From an uncultured Actinomycetes bacterium (lineage in GTDB: Bacteria; Actinomycetota; Actinomycetes; S36-B12): a DNA stretch of 43,857 nucleotides. This document shows, in pieces, positions 1 to 7,383 of this stretch (position 1 is the first letter of the stretch; each line of letters begins with the position of its first letter). Both the position numbers and the translations under genes were made by a program. The notes below the pieces were generated by a model. That model was not told where the DNA came from and made no database searches. It saw only the letters and a list, made by a program, of their open reading frames with translations. The stretch lies in contig CAIKZY010000053.1 in assembly GCA_903832025.1 (NCBI GenBank), positions 1 through 43,857 on the forward strand, read 5' to 3'.

Positions 1-181
1 CCGCTTGATGCGGTCCCACCCTGCTACAGGTGAGGGCACAGATAGCTGTCGGTCACCGACCAAGGGCTCGCCCGCGGACTTTGGACCCACGCAACTGAGG
101 ACCTTCAGGCTCAACCGACGGCGCGATTCGGCTACATCATGATGATGACAGGCGTTCGCTCAGCATGACACCTCGCAGAGG

Positions 182-1015
182 CTACGAGCTCGAGAATCGG
201 TCCAGCACCTGCTGACTGAGGACCGGCCACCCGTCGATCGCCCACTGGTCAAAGTTCTGGTCAGCCAGGAAGGCACATGCAACCTTGTTCGGTCGATCCA
301 CCCAGATGAATGAGCCTGACTGGCCGAAATGGCCGAAGGTCTGCGGACTGTTTCCCGGTGCTGTCCAGTGAGGTGTCTTGTGCGAGCGGATCTCAAAACC
401 AAGTCCCCAGTCGTTCGGGCGCTGCCTGCCGTATGACGGCACCACGCCGTCGAGACCGGGAAAGTGCACGCTGGCCATCTGATCGACGAGCGCTGCATCC
501 AGTACTGAGGGAACCAAGAGGTCAAGCACGAGGCTGGCCAGGTCGGCAACACTGGATCGGCCGGCCTTGGCCGGTGAACCGACAAGTTCGGTACTCGTCA
601 TTCCCAGCGGGTCCAGCACACTCACGGATAAGGCCAGCGACAACGGCTGCCCGGACACCGTGGTGAACTCCTCCCCGGCCAGTTCGATGCCGCGGTTGGA
701 ATAGATACGCCGGGTGCCAGGCCGGGCGAGTATTCGATCGTCATCGAAGTTGATCCCGGAAGCGTGTGAGAGCAAGTGCGCCAGCGTAGCGCCGGGTGGA
801 CCTGCCGGAGCGTGCAGCGACAGCGAGCCATCACTGACAGCCTGCATGATCGCCAGCGCAGCCAGCGGCTTCGTCACCGATGCCAGTGGCCTCACCGCCT
901 GGATGTCGCCTGCCGTTGCCACCACACCGTCGCCGGTCACCACGGCCACGGCAGCGGTCACCGGCCAGGTATCAAGCAGGTCCTGGAGTGGTTGGTCGTG
1001 CGCATCGGTGCCCAT
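182..1015 (-). CDS. Serine hydrolase, class C beta-lactamase/penicillin-binding-protein-like family
   Basis: A 277-residue protein with the three signatures of the beta-lactamase class C / DD-peptidase-like serine hydrolase fold: SVTK (residues 46-49, nucleophile Ser46 and Lys49), YSN (105-107) and an HFGQSGS stretch (229-235) where the KTG-like motif is expected. No signal peptide or transmembrane segment is visible, so it is probably cytoplasmic; that fits an esterase or peptidase of this family better than a true periplasmic beta-lactamase. At 277 residues it is shorter than most members (350-400). The start has no ribosome binding site; a TACAGT hexamer lies 8 nt upstream, so the message may be leaderless. 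It is divergent from the aminotransferase at 1124. The substrate cannot be told from sequence. The 181 bases to its left hold no gene I can support. Confidence 0.85.
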   Translation of the reverse strand: MGTDAHDQPLQDLLDTWPVTAAVAVVTGDGVVATAGDIQAVRPLASVTKPLAALAIMQAVSDGSLSLHAPAGPPGATLAHLLSHASGINFDDDRILARPGTRRIYSNRGIELAGEEFTTVSGQPLSLALSVSVLDPLGMTSTELVGSPAKAGRSSVADLASLVLDLLVPSVLDAALVDQMASVHFPGLDGVVPSYGRQRPNDWGLGFEIRSHKTPHWTAPGNSPQTFGHFGQSGSFIWVDRPNKVACAFLADQNFDQWAIDGWPVLSQQVLDRFSSS

Positions 1016-1023
1016 CAGCGGGA

Positions 1024-1029
1024 ACTGTA
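1024..1029 (-). promoter_or_regulatory. Possible -10 element for leaderless transcription of the serine hydrolase
   Basis: On the minus strand TACAGT (TANNNT form) ends 8 nt before the ATG at 1015, and no Shine-Dalgarno sequence lies between. This is the usual geometry of leaderless genes in actinobacteria. It is a single hexamer match, so support is weak. Confidence 0.3.
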
Positions 1030-1123
1030 GTGCTCGGGAAGCAACCGTCCCTCACGGCAGGGGATGACCGATGGGTCAAGATGGACTCTGGATCGCCATC
1101 GGTACCCCGAAGCAAGGAATGAC

Positions 1124-2482
1124 ATGACTATCGACCGGCAATTGCTCCAGTCCGCACTGCTGCACGAGCGAGCCGAGCACCGACGACGCACGCCGGAGTC
1201 GGCTGAGCGGTTCGCGGCTGCGGCAAACCTGCTTGGCCAAGTCCCCATGACCTGGATGAATAAGTGGGCCGGCGGCTACCCGCTATATCTGTCAACGGCA
1301 CATGGTGCACGTGTGGTCGACATCGACGGCAATGAATACGTCGACTTCGCGCTGGGTGATACCGGCGCCATGGCCGGCCATTCCCCGGCGGCCACCATTG
1401 CGGCGGTCCAGCAGCGCATCGCAGTCGATGGCGGGATCACGGCGATGATGCCCAGCGATGATGCGCAGTGGGTCGCCGCGGAGCTGACCCGACGTTTCGG
1501 CCTCCCGCAGTGGTCATTCTCGCTGACGGCGACCGATGCCAATCGCTGGGCACTTCGGATCGCACGCATGCTGACCGGACGCCCCAAGGTTGCTGCGTTC
1601 AGTTACTGCTACCACGGGTCAGTGGATGAGACCTTCGTGATCAGCGGTCCCGACGGGTCCACCATCGCTCGGGCAGGCAACGTCGGCCCAGCGGTCGATG
1701 TGGCAACGACCACCAACGTGATGGAATTCAACGACATTGCCTCGGTCGAGCGGGCACTATCCGCACGGGATGTTGCCGTGCTGATTACCGAACCGGCCTT
1801 GACCAATATCGGCATCGTGCTTCCTGAGCCAGGCTTTCTGGACCAAGTCCGAGAACTGTGCACGAAGTACGGAACATTGCTGCTGATTGACGAAACGCAC
1901 ACATTCTCCGCAGGTCCTGGCGGGTGTACCCAAGCCTGGAATCTGCGGCCGGACATCATCGTGGTCGGCAAGTCCATCGGCGGCGGAATCCCAAGCGGTG
2001 CGTACGGGTTGAGTCAAGCACTGGCCGACCAGGTGGGCCAGCACGTGGAAGCGGACCTGGTCGATGTCGGCGGAGTTGGCGGAACCTTGGCCGGCAATGT
2101 GCTGTCCACTGCGGCCATGCGGGCGACCTTGGAGCACGTCCTGACGGAGTCGGCCTTCGCGCACATGATTGCCTTGGCGACGGCCTATACCGACGATGTT
2201 CGGGCGACACTGAGGGCATACGACGTACCGTGGAGCATCAGTCAACTTGGTGCACGAGCCGAGTATCGATTCTGCTCGCCGGCGCCGTTGACCGGCTCGC
2301 AGTCCGCTGCTGCACACGATGATGATCTGGAGGAGTACCTCCACCTGTTCATGTCCAACCGCGGAGTGCTGCTGACCCCGTTCCACAACATGGCATTGAT
2401 GTGCCCGGCGACCACGGCAGCGGACGTAGAACTCCACGGCACGCTGTTCTCCCGCGCCCTGGAGTCCATCGTCGCTCGGTGA
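1124..2482 (+). CDS. Class III (GSA-like) PLP-dependent aminotransferase
   Basis: A 452-residue pyridoxal-phosphate aminotransferase of the class III / glutamate-1-semialdehyde aminomutase-like group. The acidic PLP-binding motif is LLIDETHT (Asp256), and the Schiff-base lysine is in VGKSIGGGIPSG (Lys283). The N-terminal part carries the typical DIDGNEYVDFALGD segment (residues 67-79). An in-frame ATG at 1064 exists, but the ATG at 1124 has AAGGA five bases upstream and leads straight into conserved sequence, so 1124 is preferred. The gene stands alone and is divergent from the serine hydrolase. It is not a hemL in context, since no tetrapyrrole genes are nearby; the family also includes beta-amino-acid transaminases, and the amino donor is unknown. 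Confidence 0.88.
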   Translation: MTIDRQLLQSALLHERAEHRRRTPESAERFAAAANLLGQVPMTWMNKWAGGYPLYLSTAHGARVVDIDGNEYVDFALGDTGAMAGHSPAATIAAVQQRIAVDGGITAMMPSDDAQWVAAELTRRFGLPQWSFSLTATDANRWALRIARMLTGRPKVAAFSYCYHGSVDETFVISGPDGSTIARAGNVGPAVDVATTTNVMEFNDIASVERALSARDVAVLITEPALTNIGIVLPEPGFLDQVRELCTKYGTLLLIDETHTFSAGPGGCTQAWNLRPDIIVVGKSIGGGIPSGAYGLSQALADQVGQHVEADLVDVGGVGGTLAGNVLSTAAMRATLEHVLTESAFAHMIALATAYTDDVRATLRAYDVPWSISQLGARAEYRFCSPAPLTGSQSAAAHDDDLEEYLHLFMSNRGVLLTPFHNMALMCPATTAADVELHGTLFSRALESIVAR

Positions 2483-2533
2483 CGGTCAGGCAGCCGGCAC
2501 GGCACGTGCATGCGACCAGCAAGGCTCAGCGAG

Positions 2534-3841
2534 CTAGCCCGCGGTCGGTGTTGGATTGGCCACCGCGACGGGCGCAGCCGGCAGCGCCGGACCGACGTAG
2601 GTGGGTCCCACTGCCGTGACTGTCTTGGCTCCGAGCGGGGCGCACGTATCGTCGAGCTGGCAGACCTGCGCGAACGCAGCCGATAGCTTGAATGGCTTTG
2701 CGCCACCGTTTTCCACGTACACGATCTGGAATGGCGATCCTGCGCGGGAGAAGTTGCAGGTGACTTTCGGGCCCTTGCTGCAGCCGTTGAATGTTGCACC
2801 AACGATCCACCGTTCCAACGTGGCATAGCCAACTGTGGCTGGGGCGGTCTCGTTCAATTGGATGCCCAGCAGCGGGGTGTTCGGGCTCCAGGCGTACCAG
2901 TACACGCGAGAGATACCCAGACGCAGTGCATCCAGATAGGAACGGGCAATCCACTGCTGTGCGGCCGCGCCGGTGATGTCATGGTGGGGATTGGCCGCGC
3001 CGGGCCCGGCCAGTCCGAAGTTGTTCTCGGTGTCCCACAGCGGCTTGGCCGGTGCGTGCGCCGTGATCAATGCCTTCTCCCACATGGCGGCAAGCTTGGC
3101 GCGGTCCAACGGTGAACCGGGGCCAGCGGGATAGGTGTGCGCGGAATACACGTCGACCGGCCAGCCCAGCGCACCCAAGTCATTGAGGAACGCCGGGTAG
3201 AACTTGTTGAATGCTCCGGTCAGGCGAGTGCCGGTGCTCGGGGCGACCACAGTTGCCGCCGGGTCGATGCGCTTGATGATGTCGTAGGCCTGCTTGGTCA
3301 GCGTCGCCATCTGCTGCGGTGATGCGGTGGAGAACGTGGACAGGTTCGCCTCGTTCCACGGCTGGTATGCGGTGATCTTGCCCTTGTATCGAGTGACGAC
3401 CTGCGTCACCCACTCATCCCACCAGGTGAAGCTCGTGGGAAATCCTGAAGCGCCTGCTTGCGGTAGTGCGGGGTCCGATGGTGTCGTGCTTGCCCACGCG
3501 GGGGTTCCCGCAAGCACGAGCAGGATGTTCTTCATCCCGTGGGCCTGGGCGGTGGCCACGGCATTGTCCAGGTTGGTCCAGTTGAAGTTGGACTGCGCGG
3601 TCTCGATGTTTGCCCATGCGGTCTGGTCGTCCCACAGGCGCAGCGCACCGAACGGAATCGTCGGCCAGGTGCCGGTCTGCACGTTGTCCACGTGCATGCC
3701 GAACAACGACGCGTCAATCACTGTGCCCTTGGGCAGGGATGCGGCATGAGCCGGGGCAGCAAGGGCAGTGCCAATGAGCAGCGTGGCAATGCTGCTCACG
3801 GCGATGAGGGCGCGGCGAACCGTCAGAGAGGTCGTGGACAT
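2534..3841 (-). CDS. Secreted clan GH-A glycoside hydrolase (GH39/GH5-like)
   Basis: A 435-residue exported glycosidase. Residues 1-33 form a signal peptide ending in an APAHA site. The mature part looks like a (beta/alpha)8 barrel: WNEANL (162-167) gives the conserved Asn-Glu of clan A, with Glu164 as likely acid/base, and WDTENNFG (269-276) gives Glu272 as likely nucleophile. A short beta-sandwich-like tail follows (about 340-420) with four cysteines, then a Pro/Ala-rich end. This pattern resembles GH39-type glycosidases seen beside exopolysaccharide genes, but substrate and family number cannot be fixed by eye. It converges on the aminotransferase, with 51 bp between the stop codons and no obvious hairpin there. 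Confidence 0.82.
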   Translation of the reverse strand: MSTTSLTVRRALIAVSSIATLLIGTALAAPAHAASLPKGTVIDASLFGMHVDNVQTGTWPTIPFGALRLWDDQTAWANIETAQSNFNWTNLDNAVATAQAHGMKNILLVLAGTPAWASTTPSDPALPQAGASGFPTSFTWWDEWVTQVVTRYKGKITAYQPWNEANLSTFSTASPQQMATLTKQAYDIIKRIDPAATVVAPSTGTRLTGAFNKFYPAFLNDLGALGWPVDVYSAHTYPAGPGSPLDRAKLAAMWEKALITAHAPAKPLWDTENNFGLAGPGAANPHHDITGAAAQQWIARSYLDALRLGISRVYWYAWSPNTPLLGIQLNETAPATVGYATLERWIVGATFNGCSKGPKVTCNFSRAGSPFQIVYVENGGAKPFKLSAAFAQVCQLDDTCAPLGAKTVTAVGPTYVGPALPAAPVAVANPTPTAG

Positions 3842-4204
3842 ACCTGCATTCTCACATCCTGCTGATGCTGCATGTACCCGGGGGGCACCGCATATCCGAT
3901 GATTTCGTCGCCGTTTCCAACCTGTTCATTGATGCATCGCATCGCCGCATCCTGGTGTGCACAAATCGCGCAAGTTAGTTACGCGCACCGTGCGATCACA
4001 GGTCCGACCATGTCTGCTTTACCGCCTATAGGCCTCAGGTGAGGATCAGCATGACCGACACGTGGCGGCCTTCGCGGCCGCAGCTTCCGACGATCGTGCC
4101 CAGTCCATCGTGCTCGGTCCATCGCTGGTGGTCCATGATCGACTAGCACCGTGTGCATGACCGATCGGCTGCGGTACCAGTTGCCCCCCGGCCGCCGATT
4201 CGAA
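3842..4204. other. Intergenic stretch without a convincing gene
   Basis: This 363-bp gap separates the glycosidase start from the end of the next minus-strand gene. It holds a GCGGCC-TTCGC-GGCCGC stem-loop (4065-4081) and a 31-codon plus-strand open frame (ATG 4051 to TAG 4146) with a modest GAGG eight to ten bases upstream. The frame is Pro/Ser/Trp/Arg-rich with no recognisable motif, so it is noted but not called a gene. The glycosidase promoter should lie near the 3842 side. Confidence 0.4.
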
Positions 4205-4753
4205 CTAGGAAGTCACCGGTTTCATGCCGGTCGCCACGCGCACCAGTTGCTGGCCGCTGATGGCATGCCCGGCCAAGGTCTCCACCCAGATGCGCGTTGC
4301 GCGAAGACCCTTCAGTGCCGGTGCGGTGATATCCACGTGACCGCCGTATCGTCCGACACTTGCCAGCGTGCACGACTTCGTCACCGGCTGGGGACAGTAC
4401 GCCTGGACAGTGCCTGTTGCGGTGCCGAGCTTGATGGTTGCCACTGTCTGGCCGTTTCCGATGTCTGAGCACATCGGATTGCCCTCGGCGATCGTGAACT
4501 CGCGCTTTCCGCCGGCGTACCGGACCAGCAGGGGCTGTTCGGTCTTGCAGGACGCATCGACGATTGCACTCCCGACGGAATGGAGCTTGAGTCCTGCGGT
4601 GAATGTCGGTTGATACACCGTGTACGAGACACCAACCTGATGGTCCACATACGGATTCCCGCTGCCCATCGCCCAGGCAGACGGCACGCTCATGGCAATC
4701 AGGACGGCGATGACCGGTGCCGCACCGATCAGGGGACTCAGGCTCTTGCGCAT
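4205..4753 (-). CDS. Small secreted protein of unknown function
   Basis: A 182-residue exported protein that I do not recognise. It starts with MRK and a long hydrophobic stretch (about residues 8-27) ending in a SAWA site, a standard Sec signal peptide. The mature part has four cysteines and a beta-rich look. The frame stays open upstream to an ATG at 4966 (253 residues), but that extension is Arg/Pro-rich and would bury the signal peptide, whereas the ATG at 4753 has GGAG six bases upstream; 4753 is preferred. The extension holds an in-frame triple repeat, described separately. It lies downstream of the MDMPI-family gene in the same direction, with 234 bp between. Confidence 0.7.
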   Translation of the reverse strand: MRKSLSPLIGAAPVIAVLIAMSVPSAWAMGSGNPYVDHQVGVSYTVYQPTFTAGLKLHSVGSAIVDASCKTEQPLLVRYAGGKREFTIAEGNPMCSDIGNGQTVATIKLGTATGTVQAYCPQPVTKSCTLASVGRYGGHVDITAPALKGLRATRIWVETLAGHAISGQQLVRVATGMKPVTS

Positions 4754-4912
4754 GTGCACTCCGGGTACTGGTCGGACGTTGCTGATGCTCCCAGTATGCG
4801 CCCGACTCATGGCCATCCGGTCCGGCCTATCACCTGCAAGCGTGCGCGGCTCCGTGCGGCCTAGTTCGGGGATTCCTGGTCGCTCCATGTCATGGGAGTG
4901 CCGCAGGGACAC

Positions 4913-4957
4913 GGTGACCTGCTCAGCCGTGATTTGTTGAGCGGTGATCTGCTCAGC
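4913..4957 (-). repeat. Three tandem 15-bp units in frame (AEQIT, AQQIT, AEQVT)
   Basis: On the minus strand three 15-base units follow one another just after the ATG at 4966. They would encode AEQIT, AQQIT and AEQVT. Differences are largely at third positions or conservative (Gln CAG/CAA, Thr ACC/ACG, Ile/Val), with one Glu/Gln change. The repeat lies in the open extension upstream of the secreted-protein gene, so it is either part of a longer N-terminus, a short leader peptide, or chance duplication. Confidence 0.6.
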
Positions 4958-4987
4958 AGTGCTCATGGACGCAGGGCGTCGCAGCGA

Positions 4988-5767
4988 TCACGGAGTGATG
5001 GCCATCCCTGCCAGTAGTTTCTCGATCAGCGGCTGTGGCCCATTGGTATCCACCTGTGCGCGCCACGTCAGATCCGTGCTGGACACCCGTCCACAGGCAC
5101 CTGCCATGAACTGTGGCCACGTGCACTGCAGCACCACCTTAGTGGAGCCAGAGCCTGCGATGAAGCGCTCGTCGATATCGACGAGGATCACCGTTGCTGT
5201 GGCATCGGCATCATCGAGCAGCTGGGCCCAGCCAAGCTGCACCCCGTGCACCAGCAATGCGCGCGTGGATCGTGCGGCAGCACTGTCCCATCCCTGGTCG
5301 TCGTGCAGGACTTGGCGAATGTCCTGGCAATGCACCCACGCATCGAAGGTGCGCATTGCCAGCAGTCGACGCAACGGGGTCGGGTTTCCGCGCAGGCCCA
5401 TGACCTGGGTATCCAGATCATGGGGTCCGGTGAGCAGTTGTTCGTGCCGGCGACCGGTGACCTGTCGTAGCTCGTCGAGGACCTCTTGCTGGCTCCACGT
5501 GCGCCGCAGGTCGACACCGATTTCGGTGAATCGCTGAAAGTCGGACTGGGCGTGGGGCAGTTGCGTCCACTGCGGGGAGTGGTCAGGTCGCGCGTCACCG
5601 AGCAGGACCAGTTCGATGTCGCTCAGGTGTGCCACCAGGTCACCGACCGACCATCCCGGGCACGGGCCGGGCTGGGTCCACTGCTCCGAACTTGCCCGTT
5701 GGCCTAAGTCCGCTGCGGTGTTCATGGTGTCAACCCAGCTGATGACTGCGTCGTTGAACTCGCTCAT
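4988..5767 (-). CDS. Maleylpyruvate isomerase/DinB-fold mycothiol-dependent-type enzyme
   Basis: A 259-residue protein of the MDMPI (DinB-like four-helix metalloenzyme) group common in actinobacteria. CPGWSVGDLVAHL (residues 36-48) is the family hallmark, with metal-binding candidate His47, and AWVHCQDIRQ (143-152) supplies His146 and Asp149. The C-terminal part (about 165-259) fits the SCP2-like domain often fused to this family. Members use mycothiol or other small thiols or have unknown substrates; no aromatic-degradation genes are nearby, so a maleylpyruvate role is not implied. A longer frame begins at 5824, but MSEFND at 5767 matches usual family N-termini. It is divergent from the amidase at 5823, with 55 bp for both promoters. 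Confidence 0.85.
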   Translation of the reverse strand: MSEFNDAVISWVDTMNTAADLGQRASSEQWTQPGPCPGWSVGDLVAHLSDIELVLLGDARPDHSPQWTQLPHAQSDFQRFTEIGVDLRRTWSQQEVLDELRQVTGRRHEQLLTGPHDLDTQVMGLRGNPTPLRRLLAMRTFDAWVHCQDIRQVLHDDQGWDSAAARSTRALLVHGVQLGWAQLLDDADATATVILVDIDERFIAGSGSTKVVLQCTWPQFMAGACGRVSSTDLTWRAQVDTNGPQPLIEKLLAGMAITP

Positions 5768-5822
5768 GGGCCTCACGCTAGTGCGCACCTTGGGCGAGCA
5801 TGCATCGGAGTAGCGTGATGGC

Positions 5823-6614
5823 ATGGACGTTGGGGTCTCACTGGTGCAACTGCGGTGCGATGCCCAAGAGCCGGCACCTGCCCGCGTGCATCGCGCGTTG
5901 GATCTGATCGATCAGGCCAGTGCTGACGCGGCGATGGTGATGCTGCCGGAACTGTGGATCTGCGGGGCCTTTGACCTGGCGGGCGTACGTCCGGGTGCGC
6001 AGGCCATCGACGGTGAACTCGTGGAACTCCTGCGTGCTCGAGCACGTCAGCATCGGGTGTGGCTGCACGGCGGATCATTTCCCGAGCGCGCCGAGGACGG
6101 GCAGATTTACAACACGTCGGTGCTGATCGATGACCGTGGAGACATTGCTGCCACGTATCGCAAGATTCACTTGTTCGGCTTCGCCGATGGCGAGCGGACA
6201 GTTGTCGGTGCGGGGCACGAATTGGTGTTGGTGGATACCCCGCTGGGTCGCACCGGACTTGCCACCTGTTATGACCTGCGCTTCCCAGAAATGTTCCGCA
6301 GGCTCACTGTCGCCGGTGCGACGGCATTCATGGTGACCTCCGGATGGCCGACACGACGCATCGGCCACTGGGATGTCCTGGCGCGCGCCCGGGCGATCGA
6401 GAATCAGGCGTGGATGCTGGCCTGCAACGAAGTCGGTGAGCATGCAGGCACGGTGCTTGGCGGTCACTCCGTGGTGATCGATCCGCTGGGTGAGCCGCTG
6501 GCTGCAGCCGGTGAGGCCGAGGAAATTCTGCGTGCTGTGGTCGACACCGATGCTCCAGTGCGGTGGCGTGAGACCTTCCCTGTGCTCCAGGACATCACGG
6601 TGCTGGACCGGTAA
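5823..6614 (+). CDS. Nitrilase-superfamily carbon-nitrogen hydrolase (omega-amidase-like)
   Basis: A 263-residue hydrolase with the complete nitrilase-superfamily triad: Glu43 in LPELW, Lys114 in YRKIHLFGF, and Cys149 in GLATCYDLRFPEMFR. Length and motif wording fit the Nit1/Nit2-like amidase branch, which hydrolyses small amides such as alpha-ketoglutaramate or deaminated glutathione, rather than true nitrilases. It should be cytoplasmic, since no signal or membrane segment is present. The ATG at 5823 opens directly into the conserved first beta-strand. It converges with the L,D-transpeptidase gene with only 9 bp between stops. The exact substrate is unknown. Confidence 0.9.
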   Translation: MDVGVSLVQLRCDAQEPAPARVHRALDLIDQASADAAMVMLPELWICGAFDLAGVRPGAQAIDGELVELLRARARQHRVWLHGGSFPERAEDGQIYNTSVLIDDRGDIAATYRKIHLFGFADGERTVVGAGHELVLVDTPLGRTGLATCYDLRFPEMFRRLTVAGATAFMVTSGWPTRRIGHWDVLARARAIENQAWMLACNEVGEHAGTVLGGHSVVIDPLGEPLAAAGEAEEILRAVVDTDAPVRWRETFPVLQDITVLDR

Positions 6615-6623
6615 GCCCGCCCC

Positions 6624-7376
6624 TTACGACGTGGTGACCTGCTGCGAGGACGCGGCGATGACGATTAGCGGATGCTCTGCCGGGTTCATCCAGCGCAACA
6701 GTTTCACCATCACCGGCTTGGCGACGGCGATGCACCCCTCGGTGGCGGTGCCGTCGGACACGTGCAGGAAGATCCCGCCGCCTGCTGCGGTGTTGGCCGG
6801 GTGCGCAGCGCGCGCGATCCCGTCGGAACCGACGACCACCGGTCCGGGTGGGGTGTTGTAGTCGATGACGGCGACGAAGTCATATTGCCGGCCATGGGCC
6901 CTGAGGTGTTCCACGTTCTGGCCGTATCCGGCCCAGGTGACCGGTGCGGACTGAAAGAGGTTGTAGGTGGAGGCATCGCGTGGGTCGTATGTCCACGCAT
7001 CGACTGCGGTCAGGTGTCGGTAGGGCAGGGCAGTACCGGGATCGGGAAGTCGGCCAAAGGCACTGGTGATGGTGAATGTCCCGGCTGGAGTGGTCATGGT
7101 GTCTTGTCGCCGACGGGCAGCTGCCACGACGCCGTGGGCTCCCAGGCGTACGTCTGTGCTGGCCTGCTCTGGTCGCCAACCGTCGGCGGTGCGGGTCCAT
7201 GCCTGCAAGGTGCCACGGGACGAATGGGGGGATCGTGCCTGCACGACGATGAGTTGGTGCGACCCGGTTGCGCGGGCAAGATCAGACAGGGTCTGTGCGT
7301 GGGCGGCAGGAGTCACCGATGCGACCAGCACGCCTGCTGCCGCGATCACTGCAGTGCTGATGGCACGTGCTCTCAT
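6624..7376 (-). CDS. Secreted L,D-transpeptidase (YkuD)-like protein
   Basis: A 250-residue exported protein with a signal peptide ending AAHA-Q (cleavage about 27/28). The C-terminal part carries GGGIFLHVSDG (199-209) and TEGCIAV (212-218), an L,D-transpeptidase/YkuD-type active site with His205 and Cys215. In this family the cysteine forms 3-3 peptidoglycan cross-links or tethers proteins. The match is to the shorter, divergent branch often annotated only as an L,D-transpeptidase family protein, so the activity is likely but not certain. A longer frame reaches 7496, but the ATG at 7376 immediately precedes the signal peptide. It starts 7 bp after the stop of the CopD-CtaG gene, so the two are probably co-transcribed. 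Confidence 0.83.
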   Translation of the reverse strand: MRARAISTAVIAAAGVLVASVTPAAHAQTLSDLARATGSHQLIVVQARSPHSSRGTLQAWTRTADGWRPEQASTDVRLGAHGVVAAARRRQDTMTTPAGTFTITSAFGRLPDPGTALPYRHLTAVDAWTYDPRDASTYNLFQSAPVTWAGYGQNVEHLRAHGRQYDFVAVIDYNTPPGPVVVGSDGIARAAHPANTAAGGGIFLHVSDGTATEGCIAVAKPVMVKLLRWMNPAEHPLIVIAASSQQVTTS

Positions 7377-7383
7377 CGCCTGG

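Noticed and set aside
182-1015. Reading the serine hydrolase as an antibiotic-resistance beta-lactamase
   Set aside because: It has no signal peptide, is short, and the family includes many esterases and peptidases; motifs alone do not support a resistance call.
1757-2437. A 226-codon frame antisense to the class III aminotransferase
   Set aside because: Arg/His/Gln-rich shadow of a certain gene, with no ribosome binding site or motif.
4051-4146. A 31-codon frame in the 3842-4204 gap
   Set aside because: Short, Pro/Trp/Arg/Ser-rich and with only a modest ribosome binding site; it contains a stem-loop, so it is more likely non-coding.
4189-4210. A GATTCGAACT stretch that looks like a tRNA T loop on the minus strand
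   Set aside because: No acceptor, D or anticodon stem can be formed around it, and it overlaps the end of a secreted-protein gene.
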